Assembly: GCA_002189035.1 (NCBI GenBank)
Contig: NEEC01000019.1
Coordinates: forward strand, 930,001 to 994,000
Direction of reading: 5' to 3'
From: Utricularia gibba
Lineage: Eukaryota > Streptophyta > Magnoliopsida > Lamiales > Lentibulariaceae
DNA: 64,000 nt
Part shown: piece by piece, positions 48,301 to 60,509 of the stretch
Position numbering within the stretch: the stretch's first letter is position 1
Layout: each line of letters begins with the position of its first letter
The notes under the pieces: model-generated
The model's database searches: none
Seen by the model: the letters and a program-made list of their open reading frames with translations, nothing else
Told to the model about the DNA's origin: nothing
Position numbers and translations under genes: made by a program

Positions 48301-50342
48301 GAATAACAAACGTCGCAACAACAATGTTAAATGTCAGAAATTTCAAAGATCAAATCACCAGGAGGGCACAATCAGTTGCGATGAGATGTACAAGTTCTAA
48401 AGAAGATATTGTTCAAGTTTTTTAGTTTATTCGACCCCCCTTTTTTGGCTTTATGGACGCTGCTGCAAAGGAAGATCCTAAGAATTACCATACAAAAATT
48501 GCACAAAAAATGAAAAAAAGGTGGAAATACAGCATAACAAAACGTAATAAAATTAGGCAAACAATGTTAACCATCACACAAACCTGCCAAGACGAAGTTA
48601 TTGTAGGCACCGCCCCATTATTAAGGGCATCCAGAAATGATTGTGTTATACGAGCTAGAATGGGACCCGTCATTGCTGTTGCGCCCATTTGCTTCGGTTT
48701 CGCCCTCTCAAAAACAAACTTAGTCAAAGCATCTAAACCTGATTTGAACTCAGGTCTCAGTTTTTCCAACTGCACAGTAAAGGCTTTTTAAGAAAAACTA
48801 AACAGAAGAAACGAGGAGAAAATGAAACCAGAGGGAAAGCATAGACTGACAATGCAAAAGCACTTTAAGCAGCAACTTACAGGAATTTGATCAAGACGTT
48901 GAAGCTCATTCTCATTGCTGAGAGGCCGTACGAGAGTATAGCATTCTCTATCAGGAAAAAGTGTCCGGATGGAGTCTCTAATCTAGAAAACGTTTTGAGT
49001 AAAATAGGAATAAATCTTATATAATGCAGAATAATCTTCTATGTGCTAACTAACATAGATATACCTTTAAAAGTTAAATAAAAAAAACCTCCCCATAAAT
49101 GTAGAAATTAAAAGATGATCACCTCATTCTTGGCAGCTACATCTCTCCCACCTCCATGAACTGGCCTTAACGCAAGCTCCAGATACTCACGTGGAGTAAT
49201 TTTATGATTATCCTCCTCTAGGTCTAAATAAAAGTCCTGCATCATGATGCATTTTCCAATTGACGTGTGCAAGGTAAGACACAGAAAATAAATAAAAAAG
49301 TCTAAGGATTAAAAAGATAGCCTTCAGAAATTACCCTAAGAAGCCAGACAAAGATTGGAGAGTATTGCCCGAGCTCTGATGCTGAACTTCTGCCGCCAGA
49401 AGCTCTAACACGAATATGCTTGGTCATCTCAGTCACAAGAGAGAGACGATCTAGTGCAGCCTCATCAATTCCCCCCATCTAGATTTCCAAAAGAAATAAA
49501 TAATTCTGCATACTAATTGCATCGCGAAGACATTGACGCAAAATGAGAAAGCAGTCCATCACTGATAATGAAGTTTACCTGGTTGTATATGAACATACTT
49601 GACAAAAGAACAGCCAATGAAAATATCTGAGTGCTATAAGTTCCCTGTTAAAATATGATTTTATTGCCAACGGGACAAAATCAAATGTTGACACTTCAAT
49701 GATTTAGAAGGTTGAAAAAATCATGAAAATAGGCCGTACTGTTTGATCATAAGCATCTATTCCCTCGGAGTCCAAGAGCAAAAGGTTATATTCTGTCCCA
49801 TCAAGAGCGGTTCTTCTGATTGGGGAACTCCATAACCATAGGCCTTTTGTGCAGGGACGATGTGTTGCTGCCACTTGGAATCCACTGCTCCTTCCGAGAA
49901 GCTAATATATGAATCAAAAATTGATTATGAAAAAAATCAATGTAAACCAGTCTCTGAAACCCAAAAGAGCAAATCACGAATGCAATAAACCTTTTGAAAC
50001 TGAAGCATTTCCAGATGACCCCATCAAAGAATTACGCGAATTCACCAAAGATACCTGATTTAATATAAAGCTCTTCCCCTGACGAGCTCGACCACACACA
50101 GAAACCACGCCCACTGGCGCCTTAACCAATTGAAGCATAGCGACAGCCTCTGGATCCATATGAAAACGGCCCCTTTCATCAGTATAAACAAGGCGAATAG
50201 GCCGCGCAGGTCCAGCAGATACGTTTGATGAACCAACCGGAGGTGCACTGCTCGGTGATGACACAAACTTTGGAGCTTCTACTGGGGAACCTCTAAAGAA
50301 ATTCTTCATTCTCCCAAAAACCTCGCCTCCTTTATCACTCAT
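45368..50342 (-). CDS. Guanylate-binding-protein family large GTPase (GBPL)
   Basis: Multi-exon gene encoding roughly 1,000 residues. Exon 1 (50342 to about 50056) starts MSDKGGEVFGRMKNFFRG and ends with the P-loop GRARQGKSFILNQ. Following exons give the GBP-specific ATHRPCTKGLWLWSSP segment, LLLLDSEGIDAYDQT (the DxxG element), and further GTPase-domain exons with SPIFVWLLRDFYLDL. The C-terminal half is helical: KLRPEFKSGLDALTKFVFER, then a very long Glu/Lys/Ala coiled coil over three exons (about 47373-45700). The tail is basic, with HAKRGRTSEYEAG and KRSKNN, and ends NELLALIEKYILSK. Length and tail resemble Arabidopsis At5g46070-type GBPs. Plant GBP-like GTPases form immune condensates in the nucleus; that role is inferred, and the basic tail would suit nuclear localisation. 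I saw no frame break but did not trace every junction. Confidence 0.9.
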
Positions 50343-50953
50343 TTACAAAGATACCTACGCAACGAGAAGGGAAATCAGCAGAACTTTCAGAAAAAAAATC
50401 TCATTTTTGTCGAACAGAAACCGGCCCGTGGTTCCGAACTTTAACGAGATGAAAATGAAATGGAAGAGAAGCAAATTGAAACCAGAAAACTAAACCCCAC
50501 CAATTGAATAGAATTGAATTGAGCAAAGTAAATTTGACCCTGAAATGAAGTTCAAAGGATAAAGGAAACTCCGAGCCATCCGAGTTTCTAACCTGCCAGG
50601 GAACCGAAATGCGCAATCCCAGAAATCTCAGCGGAAGCACAGACTTGTTATTTCTTGGATTCCAAGGTTGAAGACAGGAGGGGGAAAAGAGTGCGCTAAC
50701 AGATTTTAATTTTGCCCATTTATTAATATCAATAATAATAATATTATTATTTGGGCCTAACAGAATACAACTTATATCAGAGAGCCCGCTTCACTTAGTT
50801 TACTGGGCCGGCCCATTAAAACAAAAATTGGGCTTCATTGGAGAAAATTTGGAAAACTAGGGATCCAGTCCATTTTTAGACAAAGCTGAAAAATCGAAGG
50901 CAACAGCGTCATTTGTCTCCCGGCGGCCATACGGCGGCGCACCTTGTTGCCGA
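50343..50953. other. GBP 5' region / ARF3 3' flank
   Basis: GBP leader and promoter (to about 50700), then a short A+T patch and the ARF3 3' UTR. No extra gene. Confidence 0.5.
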
Positions 50954-53876
50954 TCATAGAGCTATATCGAGCAAGCAGTCCCTCATGTGGCTGAATCCGG
51001 GGAGCATCGGAGCCCGGGGACCCAATTCACCGACGACTTCATCGCCGTACACCATTACATCGTCACGCTTCCTCTTGCTGATGGCCTCACCGTCGACCAC
51101 CGGAAACCCGAAGAGTCTGAAACTATCTCCGGCGAAGGGCCGGGTTCGAGAAGAAATGATCTGGTCCGGAGCTTCCCTCGCATCTGCGGCTCCTGCTCCA
51201 CTTGGAGGTTTTCTGTAGCAACCAGTAGCTTCATCGCTTGAACACACCATCGGTAGTCTCTGAGATGCCTCCTGTCTCCAGCTCTCAAGCTTGCTCTTGT
51301 AGCCATAAAACAGAGGCGGAGGTGACGCCGATGGCTGCTGCAATACGAGCACCGACGAAGGCGATGACCCGTGTGCGGCATTGTACACTGCGGAGAGGGG
51401 AGATGACGACCAGCTAGCTCTTCCATGCCTCGATGCTGGTTCCTGAACTCTACCAAAGAACTGGAGAGGTGTCGTTTCTTGACCTTGCAAGACCTGATGA
51501 TATCGAATGGATTCATCCAGCAGCAGGCTGCTCTCCGCGATGGGATGACCTTCCGAGCTCTCTACACCGGGAAAGCTCGAACAGAACAGATACGGACCTC
51601 TGAATCCGAACACTTCTTGACCTTGCAAGACCTCCTGAAACCTCAACGGCTCCTGAATGTCTGAAACTCCATTCCCATCTGCAACAACCAGAAACCCAGT
51701 TCGTGAGATCGGAAGCTCCATTGGGGTTGCTAAGACGCGTTGAAAACCTGGAAGATCTGATTGTGCAGCAGGGAGCTCGATGCGACTTCGTTTCGCACCA
51801 GGGAAAACAGAGGAATTCGGCTGTCCACCAAGAGTCCCCGTAAGTTCTATCTCCCATGGCGACACTCGGGCGACTCGATTCGCATCCATGTCATCCCATC
51901 TCACCTGCAAATGATCACTCAAAGCATGCGCACAAGGACTTGAAGTTTCAGTGCACAGATGCTACTCACCAGCAAGCATTTCCACTTTGAAGAAGGCCAT
52001 CTCGATGGATCCACATCGCTGACCCGGATAACTACACCAGTGCTCCTGGAATGATCAAAACCAAATGAGCTGAGGTGAACACAGTGGATCAGTAACCGGA
52101 GATGACAAGGGAAACCTTCTTTCAGATGATTCCTCCGTCTCGCAGCGCAGTTTGAATCTCATCCCACAGGAATATGGCTGCATGAGGCTCTTCGAGAACT
52201 TGGCATACGGTACAATGATCTCAGACGAATGAGCCCTGCGTCTCAACAAGGGGTGTCATCACAATGGTAGTTCTACGAACAGGATAGTGATGATGAAGTA
52301 GAAAAATTCAAACCTTGGATTGTAGCAAATGTCAAAACTTGTTCGCAGGGAGATGGCGTTCACAACAGCTGCAATACTGCTGTTCAGATGAGGGTTCAAG
52401 GGACGGACAGGAGCAGGAGTTTTGAGATGCAGAGCCCTCCTGACGCCAAGCCTTAGTTCACCATCTTCGCCTCTGCAAAAAGCATAAAATGCCGGTATTC
52501 AGCTTCTATATCATGTCCAGAAACCTTCAAAGGGTTCCTGAACACTTCAAAGTGTACCAACCTCAAAAAGAGCACTGCATCTCCAGACACCAGTTTCTTT
52601 GCGTTCACAAAGGCACTCCAACCCGTAGTCAGCAGATGTCTTCGCGGCTGACCTGATCAATGACAACGAAATAGCATTAGAGATACTTGTGCCCACCTGG
52701 AGATTGAAAATAAAGAGATTTACCTCTGTAAATATGCCGGAATTTCCACTCAGTTCCGTGTAAATCTTTAGCAAAAAGTTCTTGTGAAGGTCTTTGTTGT
52801 TTGTAATCCTACAACAAAAAGAAGGGAACTTCATGAGGGGTGTACTATTATTTGCAGATAAAACAATGCTATCACACGATTCCATATACCAGAGGAGGAA
52901 AGCAGTCTTCAGCAGCACGACGAGGCACAGAAAAGCCACCGTGTGTACTAGTATCAGATGCTGTGAGTGTTTTGCAGAACATATGGGGGATTATAGTCTT
53001 AGCAGTGGCATCAGAATCATCATCAGCTTCATTTTCTAGTATCCCATCCCTAAACTCATGCTCAATCTGCAAGATTTTCTCATATCAAAACTACATATCT
53101 CACCGGAATAACCTAGAGAAAATCCATCTACCTAAAAGGCACTTGCTACTATTGTTACGAAGACTGTTTTTGATAGCACAGACACATGTTTATGGTACCA
53201 AAAACAATGCTTTCGCAGTAGGTTCTTATACAAACTCACGAGCAGAAAACTAGAACCAAAACTGATCACTCAAGTTTTGGACGAAATGGCTGTATTCATT
53301 GAAATACTGTGCAAAATGAGTTCCGGTCGTAATATTCTCGAAAACCCAGAAAAGCTTGAGGAACAAAGTTGCTTAAAGAATAAAATATTTGCCTCTTTCA
53401 ATGCTTAAACCCGCCGTCATTACAAAATAAAAAACTCGTCATACCAGCTGGTCGGGAATCAGAGAAACTTGTGCGAAAACCTCGTCGGTGCCGGATTCCA
53501 CCTAACAAAAGGGGAAAAAGATCGCAGATTTACTCAACAAACCCACGAACGAACAACAATATTCAACGCCAGAGACCCAGATACCTACATGAAGCTTGAC
53601 GTCGACGACGCGACAGAAAACATGAGGCGGAAGATCATAAACGACGGCAGAGTGCTCTGGCAGAAGCTCAACGTGACCCTGCGGAAAATAAACAACAGCG
53701 GTTCCTTTCTTGGGCAGAGAAATCAACGGCCCAGCGCAAGCGTGCCACAGCTCCATACACACCTCCGCCGTCGATTCCAATTTCCTAGAAGCCAGAAACG
53801 ACGCCGGGGAAGAAGAAAGCGACTCCTCCTCATCTTCATTGTTAACAATGTTCAAATCGATTAGCCCACACATCAT
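50954..53876 (-). CDS. ARF3: Auxin response factor 3 / ETTIN
   Basis: B3-type auxin response factor of the ETT class, which patterns abaxial leaf fate and the gynoecium and senses auxin directly with TOPLESS. Exon 1 (53876 to about 53583) starts [11 protein letters not shown] and contains [17 protein letters not shown] and [15 protein letters not shown]. Later exons give [14 protein letters not shown], then the B3 core [40 protein letters not shown] and [19 protein letters not shown], then the ARF ancillary domain to [20 protein letters not shown]. The large last exon (about 51903-50954) has no PB1 (III/IV) domain. It carries two VLQGQE repeats, which are the tasiR-ARF sites, and ends [10 protein letters not shown], the family terminus. 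The missing PB1, the two small-RNA sites and the C-terminus together separate ARF3 from ARF4 and ARF2. Confidence 0.95.
51476..51495 (-). promoter_or_regulatory. tasiR-ARF target site, 3' copy
   Basis: Minus strand reads AGGTCTTGCAAGGTCAAGAA, the standard target of TAS3-derived tasiR-ARF, encoding VLQGQE in the ARF3 frame. Confidence 0.93.
51614..51633 (-). promoter_or_regulatory. tasiR-ARF target site, 5' copy
   Basis: Identical 20-base match to the other site, 138 bp upstream in the transcript and also encoding VLQGQE. Two sites are the rule for ARF3. Confidence 0.93.
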
Positions 53877-55908
53877 ATCTCGCACGCCTTAAACTCTCGA
53901 AAAATCACATGGAGAACTCGAAACCCAGATGGGAAAAATTGACAACTTCCCAAATAAAAACAACTCTCCACCCGGTAGTCAAATTAAACACAACACGGAA
54001 GGAGTCGCGGAGGAGCGTGAGACAGAAAAACGGAGAAAGAGCAGGCAAAACTTTAAAAGCGATCAGCTTTAAACCCGGGCTCGCTTTTCACCCCTGCAGA
54101 TGAAACCAGAGTTTATTTATTCCATATTTAAACTGCATCCGTACCCATCTTCTTTCTCCTAGAATTTTTTCTTATTACATACAAGTAAAAGTAATGGTCT
54201 TGACTACTTCCTGACACCTACGACAGAAGAAGATACCCCCCATCTATCTCTCTACCCATCCACCCATCCATCTCCTCCCTTCTTCAAAATCCTCAACGAA
54301 GAATCCCAAACCCATTTACACATCCGAAGGATAAGGCCCAGCGACGCAGAGCAGCAGCCTGCTGCAAATTTTAGCGGCAGCGTCGCAGCTGCGCAAACAG
54401 CTACTTCTGCGCGAGATAAAGGAAAAAGTATATTTCGAGATTTGGCGAGGTGCCCAAAAGCCTTCGCATACACACATATGGACAGTCCTCGCCTTAAATA
54501 CGCGAGTTCAACAGACTCTCGTCCACCTGCTCCGGGAGGAAGGAGACGACAGATCCTACAAAACACAAAAAGAAAAACACTTATTTATTTTTATTTTTAC
54601 AAAATAATTAAAAAATACGAGTCCCTGTGGTACCAAACCTAACTGTTGTTATGTACTAAACACAACGCTAATTACGCTGGATTAATTACTCCAAGGTTGT
54701 TAGTCTCCTAATCCCCCCTAATCACGAAGGTCGATAGATACAATGCATGTATAGGGTGCACATGTACATGTACATGCGATTGGTCAGTGGGTAAAGTGGC
54801 ACGTGGGGGCCCTGGGAGTCCGCGCCCCTTCATTTGCGGGGGTGAGGAGGGGTATGGGGGTCATTTAATTTGCGAAATGACATAAAAGTATCTTTTTAAT
54901 TATTAATTTTTCATTTTATATATGATAAAGAAAAGTAATGTTGTCGTTATTCAAAATAACCCAAAAAAAATCAAGTGTGTCATATGGATTTTAGTTGAAT
55001 TTCATTTAAAAATATTTTTCAATAAAATGGAAGTTAGGTGTCTTCCATTTGTCAAAATAATAAATACTTCTTTGAACTACAAGTCACTCAAATAAAACTA
55101 TTTCTTAAGTATTTTTTTAATTATGTGAATATTTATGTCATAACTCACACTCAACTTATCCAATATAGTTTAATTTAGATATTCAATACTTGTGATTTTA
55201 AGGTGTTCGTTTCTACAAAAAACCTTATATAAGATTTAGAGAATTTTTCTATTCAAGCACATACATTTAATAGTTTGTAACTATTGTGAGATATTGTCAT
55301 CAGGTTCTTTGTCTTAAATTATTCCTTAGCCATTTAACATCTTTGTTAAACACTTTATCCCCCCATTAGCACATATTCATATTTAGTTTTGATATCAAAT
55401 ATCATGATATAAACTGTTTCTATACAATATTTTTTTATATTAGGTATTCAATCATCATAGTTTTATAATACTATTTTTCGGATAAAATGTATCATATAAT
55501 ATTAGAATTTTTATTTTATTTAATCAAATAATTTCTTTATCTGCAACCAATTTGAGGTACTATCATTGAATATTTTATATTATATTTCATCTATTTACAA
55601 ATAATTCAAATACATTATTAATTAAACTATTAGAATCTTGTAATTATAATATTATGTAGATGTGATTGTGACAATCGAACTTAGTATAAAAATAATTGAA
55701 TATCATGAAACTTATAGTTAAATTTTAATATTAAAATATTTTATTTCCAAACAAAGGGGGTCAGTGTGTATTGGAAGAGAACTGAGAAAATCAGGATTAG
55801 GGTTAACAATTAGGAACGAAGCAGAGGAGAAGCAGTTTAATTCCTGAATTAGAAAAACGCCTACACATTACTATGGGGTCTGATCTGCAGTCGCCGCAGG
55901 AGCTCTGG
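53877..55908. other. ARF3 upstream region and MIF 3' flank
   Basis: ARF3 leader/promoter to about 54800, with no believable frame. From 54880 to 55750 extremely A+T-rich, with an eroded family 1 repeat (about 55391-55470). No gene seen. Confidence 0.5.
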
Positions 55909-56178
55909 CTATTTGGAGTTGTTAGTTTTCGAGGAGCAGTAACGGCGGCAGTTCTCGAGGTGGCGCACGACCTTCTTGTGGAAATTCCGGTGACAGCTAC
56001 AGGCCGCGCATCTCAGGGCCGCCCCGCTCCCTTCCTCTCCCGATGGCATAAATTCGCAGCACCCGTCCACCGCGTACTTTCCGATACTCGCCGCGTGATT
56101 CTTTCGGCACTCCTCATACGTCACTTCCCTCTCATGATCCTTCCAGTACGCCCTCTCCTTCCGCGGCGCTGGATTCAT
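55909..56178 (-). CDS. Mini zinc finger protein (MIF, ZF-HD domain only)
   Basis: Intronless, 89 residues. After a charged N-terminus, almost all of the protein is a ZF-HD dimerisation domain: [21 protein letters not shown], then [11 protein letters not shown] and [15 protein letters not shown], with all conserved Cys and His residues. It lacks the homeodomain of ZHD factors, which defines MIF proteins. Family knowledge: MIFs dimerise with ZHD factors and block their nuclear import and DNA binding, and influence hormone responses and floral meristem termination. Which MIF (1, 2 or 3) cannot be decided from the sequence; the short N-terminus and the [12 protein letters not shown] tail suggest MIF2/MIF3-like. 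Confidence 0.93.
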   Translation of the reverse strand: MNPAPRKERAYWKDHEREVTYEECRKNHAASIGKYAVDGCCEFMPSGEEGSGAALRCAACSCHRNFHKKVVRHLENCRRYCSSKTNNSK

Positions 56179-59100
56179 CCTCCACCGCTCGCGTAAGCCG
56201 GAAAGTAGATCTCAAAACCGTGCGATTCGATTTCGACACATTCGTGAAATTGGGGATTATTTAGAGAAGATGATTATGTGGTAGTTGGTTGGTTGGTGGA
56301 CCGCCGTAGGGCGCTGTAGGTGCCGGATTCGGCCGTATTTTACACTGATTTATCGCCGGCGTTCGTAGTTCGGTGCAATCAAACGTTAGGGCTCAATAAT
56401 GGATGCTGTTCATTATTATTCCTTGTGCAGGGGAACCCAATCCCCACCGTTGGATCATCCATGAATTATTTTTTTCCTTTGTAATAAACAAAGAATATTA
56501 TTCCACCCAGCAGACCGGCATACTGTTACCGGTCCAAACCGGAGGTTTCAATTTATGTTGAAAAAGAAACACCTACTGAATAGAATAGCATGCCATGTGT
56601 CTACCATGTCGACATGCCTGTCTCCAGTACTTTGGTTACACTTATGGCTAATGAGCATTATTAATCAATAGCCTAATCATCTCACCATCATGATGTTACA
56701 CGTCATAACACACCATTACACCAATCCTTTTATTACAAAGATTCCTTGTTATCAAACTCATCATCTCTCCCTTGACGTGAGTTCTTTTCTATGTCGGTAT
56801 TGAATACCATGATATCCTCATGCAACACAAACACAAAACTACCCTATAAAGTAATTCATAAAATAGGATGGATATTTTTAATTAAGATAAAATTGTAAAA
56901 AAAAATCAAATTTCATTCAATTTAAAGAGTATAATCTAAAGTTTTAAAATTGAAAAAAAAATAATTTAAGTTGTCATAACTGCATAAAAAAGACTTCAAA
57001 AGTTTTCAAATTTTTAAAAATTGAATTGATTCACAACATTGTGAACCGATTGTGAATTCAAATTCAACAAAATTTCATACTAATGTTTCTCATATTTGTG
57101 TCTAAAATTTGGTGAATTGAATAATATTTTTGTTAGAGTTACATCGCATCCTTATAATGTTTGAGGTTCCATGAAAGTAATTTTTATTGGTCTCTTATGG
57201 ATGATGTACTATTATAATGGTATTAGAGTTAAAATTGATTAATTTTAATAACATAAAAAATTAAATATATAATTTTATAAGTTCAATAACAAACTATTTA
57301 ATATTTACAAAAAAACAAGATTTATAATGCAATTTTAAAATTTGAAGTTTATATTTATACATAGTATAACTTGAAATGTCACGACAAGATTTATCATTTT
57401 ATTATATATGATATTATGCATTTTGAAATTTTTATAAAAAATGTTATGTTATATTTTAAAAAAATATCTTATTCTAGTTGTATGTGATTATTTAATATAA
57501 TTTATTGGGATTAAGATCCGGCAGGGACCTACAGAATAGGGGTGAAGAATATGTTGGACACGGGGACACGGGTGGTGTGTCTCTAAGACGATGTGGTCGG
57601 ACTCGTGTAGGGTATGGCGTGGTAGGGCTGGGCTGGTGTGGTGCAGCGGGAACCGAGAGTAGTAAAAAGGAGGAGGCAGTGTTTAGGTTATTTTACAAGA
57701 TGGTCCCCGCCTCTACCTGTTTTTATACTTTTCTCCCGCTTGTTTCGGACATGAAATTATTTATTTGCATTTCCGACATTATTAACCTCCATAATTTCGG
57801 CTAAGCCCCGGCCCTAGCACATGCACCCACCCCACACACTTGACCCATGTCGTTAGACAATGTTTTTTCTTTCTTTCTGGTCATTGTCATCTTCTATGTC
57901 ATGTAATGGTATGTTCTTGTCTTGTTTTCGCAATCTACGTAATAATCCACATGTTTTTTTTCATCAATAATTTTATTTAATTACGAGTAATTTCTTATGA
58001 AAATTACCAGTAATTAATATTTTAATAGAATATTGGAAACAGGATTAATATTTTAATAATAGTGTAAAATAATCCCAAATTTGGGGGAATTGATTGGTAA
58101 CTTAGCAATCCCTACAATGAGGAAGGGCAAAGAAGTAATTTCACAACGTAGGGCATTCAATTGCGAGGCGCCCATGGGGAGAGGTACGGACACGGGAAAA
58201 GGTGAAAAAGAGGAAAAAAAAAACTGAAAATCCAAAGGAAAATAAATAAACTCCAGTTAATGTAATAACTGACACCGACGACTGGGTAAGCGGGCGGCTC
58301 GGCTTATTCCAGCTTTCCAGTTTCCGCAGACGCCCTCGACTTTTTTCGCGGGGCTACCTGTCACCCACCACCCCATCCCCACGCGCGCTCCTTGCGCGTC
58401 GCCGAACACCTCTCCTTTCACCCCCAAAATAGGGCATCCATTTTTGGGCCGATTTGGTCTCTTCGTTGGGCTTTCTATTTGAGCCTATGATGAAGTTTTC
58501 TGGCCCATATTTCCATTTAAAGAAACTTTTGAAAAAAACTAATTACAATCTAAATTAATAATGTATTTAAATTATTTGTACCGTTTAGTATTAAGGTTAT
58601 TATGTTTAGTAGATTAATTTATAATAAATGAAAAAAATTCAAACTCCAAATCTCGTAATATAAAAGTTTGATAATATGATTTGAAGAATGGTATAAAAAT
58701 TCGAGAGTACATATTACTTAACATATGAATATCTAGAAGCATAAACAAAACAAAATGACAAGAATACTATATTGTTTGATTATGAAGTATTAATATATTT
58801 AAGTATAATATAAGTATATATATATATAATCAATTATAAGATATATAACAAATTATATGTTTGATATATAAGAACAGAAATCTGAAGTATGGATGTAATT
58901 AATTAATCAAAACCAACAAGTTATATGTTTGATGCTAAAAAAATCAGTATATGAGTGACATAGTAATACATGGTTTATATATATATATATATATTAATCA
59001 AATAATGATTTATGTGTAAATTTAAGTATAAATCTTATATTCTAAATAATAAAACTTGATAAATGGGGTAGACCTGCATTTGGGGAATCAAACTTAAATG

Positions 59101-59568
59101 ATGATAAAAAAGAAAGTCAGTCAAAAGCTGTGATCTGTAGTGTGAATGAGACAATCAAAACCAGCATTTGCTGAGGTATTTCCCACCCTTTGAGAATCTT
59201 TTTCTTTCGAAATGTTGGAGCGTCGGGCGCGATTAGCAGCATTCAACATGGATTCATCAGCATGCATTAACTACACCCAGTTTACTGCTGCTTTTCACTC
59301 TGATAAAACCACACCAACCAACACAACGAACAACCCAATCTCGATCCCGCCTGCACAGCACACCCCCGCTCCTGCTCCTGCTGTCTGGATTCTCCCCTTT
59401 TTCTCTTTTTGTGAAGCGGGTACGTGGCTGATCATCGTCTTTTGTGTATTCTGATTGTTTGCTGGTTCCAGGGGGTCTGGATTCAGACCCAGTTACGTGG
59501 CGCATGTTGCTACAAAAGAGAAATCTTGGATTAACTGAACTAACCGCTCTGTGAATCGGGGGATCAGG
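56179..59568. other. Long intergenic, MIF to GATA gene
   Basis: Mostly A+T-rich with a family 1 repeat remnant (about 57380-57440) and (TA)n runs near 58816-58830 and 58977-58995. A G+C-rich block at 57515-57700 and another at 58265-58425 stand out but contain no recognisable gene. The last 350 bp are probably GATA promoter and leader. Confidence 0.45.
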
Positions 59569-60509
59569 ATGGAGAGGAACAACAACAAGGGGAAGGGGAA
59601 GGAGAAGGAGAAGGAGAAGGGTGGTGGATCGCATAGCAGAAACGAAGGAGGGGATATTGATCTCACCCTCTCGTTGGGGCACCGCAGGGGGGACAAGAAA
59701 CCCGACGCGGAAAACGGAAGTAACTCCGGTGATAACTCCGGCGCCGGGATCCCGGCTGTTCCGTTACGGTGCCATTCTTCTCCGCGCACTCGCTCCCCCA
59801 TGGATAAGGCACGGTCATGATTATACTTGAAAAGAAGTGATTGCGTCAGCTCCCCAATGGCATGCATAATTCATTAATAATATTATTTATCGTGAGAAAA
59901 TTCTTTTTTTTTAATTACAAAATTGAAAAAAAAATTATTTTCTAGGGGAAATGTGTTGCCGATAAAGGAGGTTCCGGCAGCGGCGGCGCCGGCAACTATT
60001 ACAAGAACGTTCATCATATGAACTGTTCTTCCTCCGCCGCTCCTCCGCCGGGTCTAATGGTATTTCATCTATTTTCATTCACAGTGTGATCAATTAAGAA
60101 AATGCATTCGCTGTTTCATTTTCGTTAGTGCAACTACTATGGCAACTACGGTTCTGTGCATGGGGTGGCGTCACCGGTGCCGATGAGCACATACGCCGGG
60201 GCCTACAATTTTATCACGGCTGCTGCTCGTCACAACTACTTCGTCTCTATGAGTCCGATGATGAGACGGAACCCCGACGACATGAGGATCTGCCGCCACT
60301 GCGGGACGGTAGATACGCCGCTGTGGCGCAAGGGCCCCGACGGGCGCCAGGTTGATCGCAGTTTACTTTTAAAATCAACATGATCGAGAAGATAAGTCAT
60401 CTGGTGATTGCTTATCTGTTGGCAGACTCTGTGCAACGCATGTGGGTTGAAGCACCTCCGATCTGCGAAGAAGGACACAGCAGAATCCGCCTACAAGAGG
60501 AAGGACTGA
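59569..60509 (+). CDS. GATA zinc-finger transcription factor
   Basis: Probable four exons: 59569-59808, 59946-60059, 60129-60350 and 60426-60509, about 219 residues. The type-IV GATA finger is split by the last intron: CRHCGTVDTPLWRKGPDGRQ, then TLCNACGLKHLRSAKKDTA, i.e. C-x2-C-x18-C-x2-C. The protein ends just after the basic tail (YKRKD). The N-terminal exon is Lys/Glu/Gly-rich and contains DIDLTLSLG, an LxLxL EAR-like motif suggesting repression. Exons 2-4 are in phase with normal signals, but exon 1 has no GT donor that keeps frame. A GC donor after ATGGATAAG (59808) would; a one-base error in exon 1 is the alternative. The finger does not closely match the common GATA1-12, HAN or B-GATA consensus, so no symbol is given. 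Confidence 0.75.

Noticed and set aside
52840..53253. Plus-strand 137-aa ORF
   Set aside because: Antisense to ARF3 exons and introns; crosses splice sites of the real gene.
54252..54566. Minus-strand 104-aa ORF upstream of ARF3
   Set aside because: No recognisable motif; lies in the ARF3 promoter/leader and looks like a chance frame.
57505..57804. Plus-strand 99-aa ORF in the G+C-rich island
   Set aside because: No domain, runs into A+T-rich DNA and lacks an ATG in good context; kept only as a composition anomaly.
59212..59454. 80-aa plus-strand ORF upstream of the GATA gene
   Set aside because: No family similarity; likely in the GATA leader. Could act as an upstream ORF but nothing supports it.
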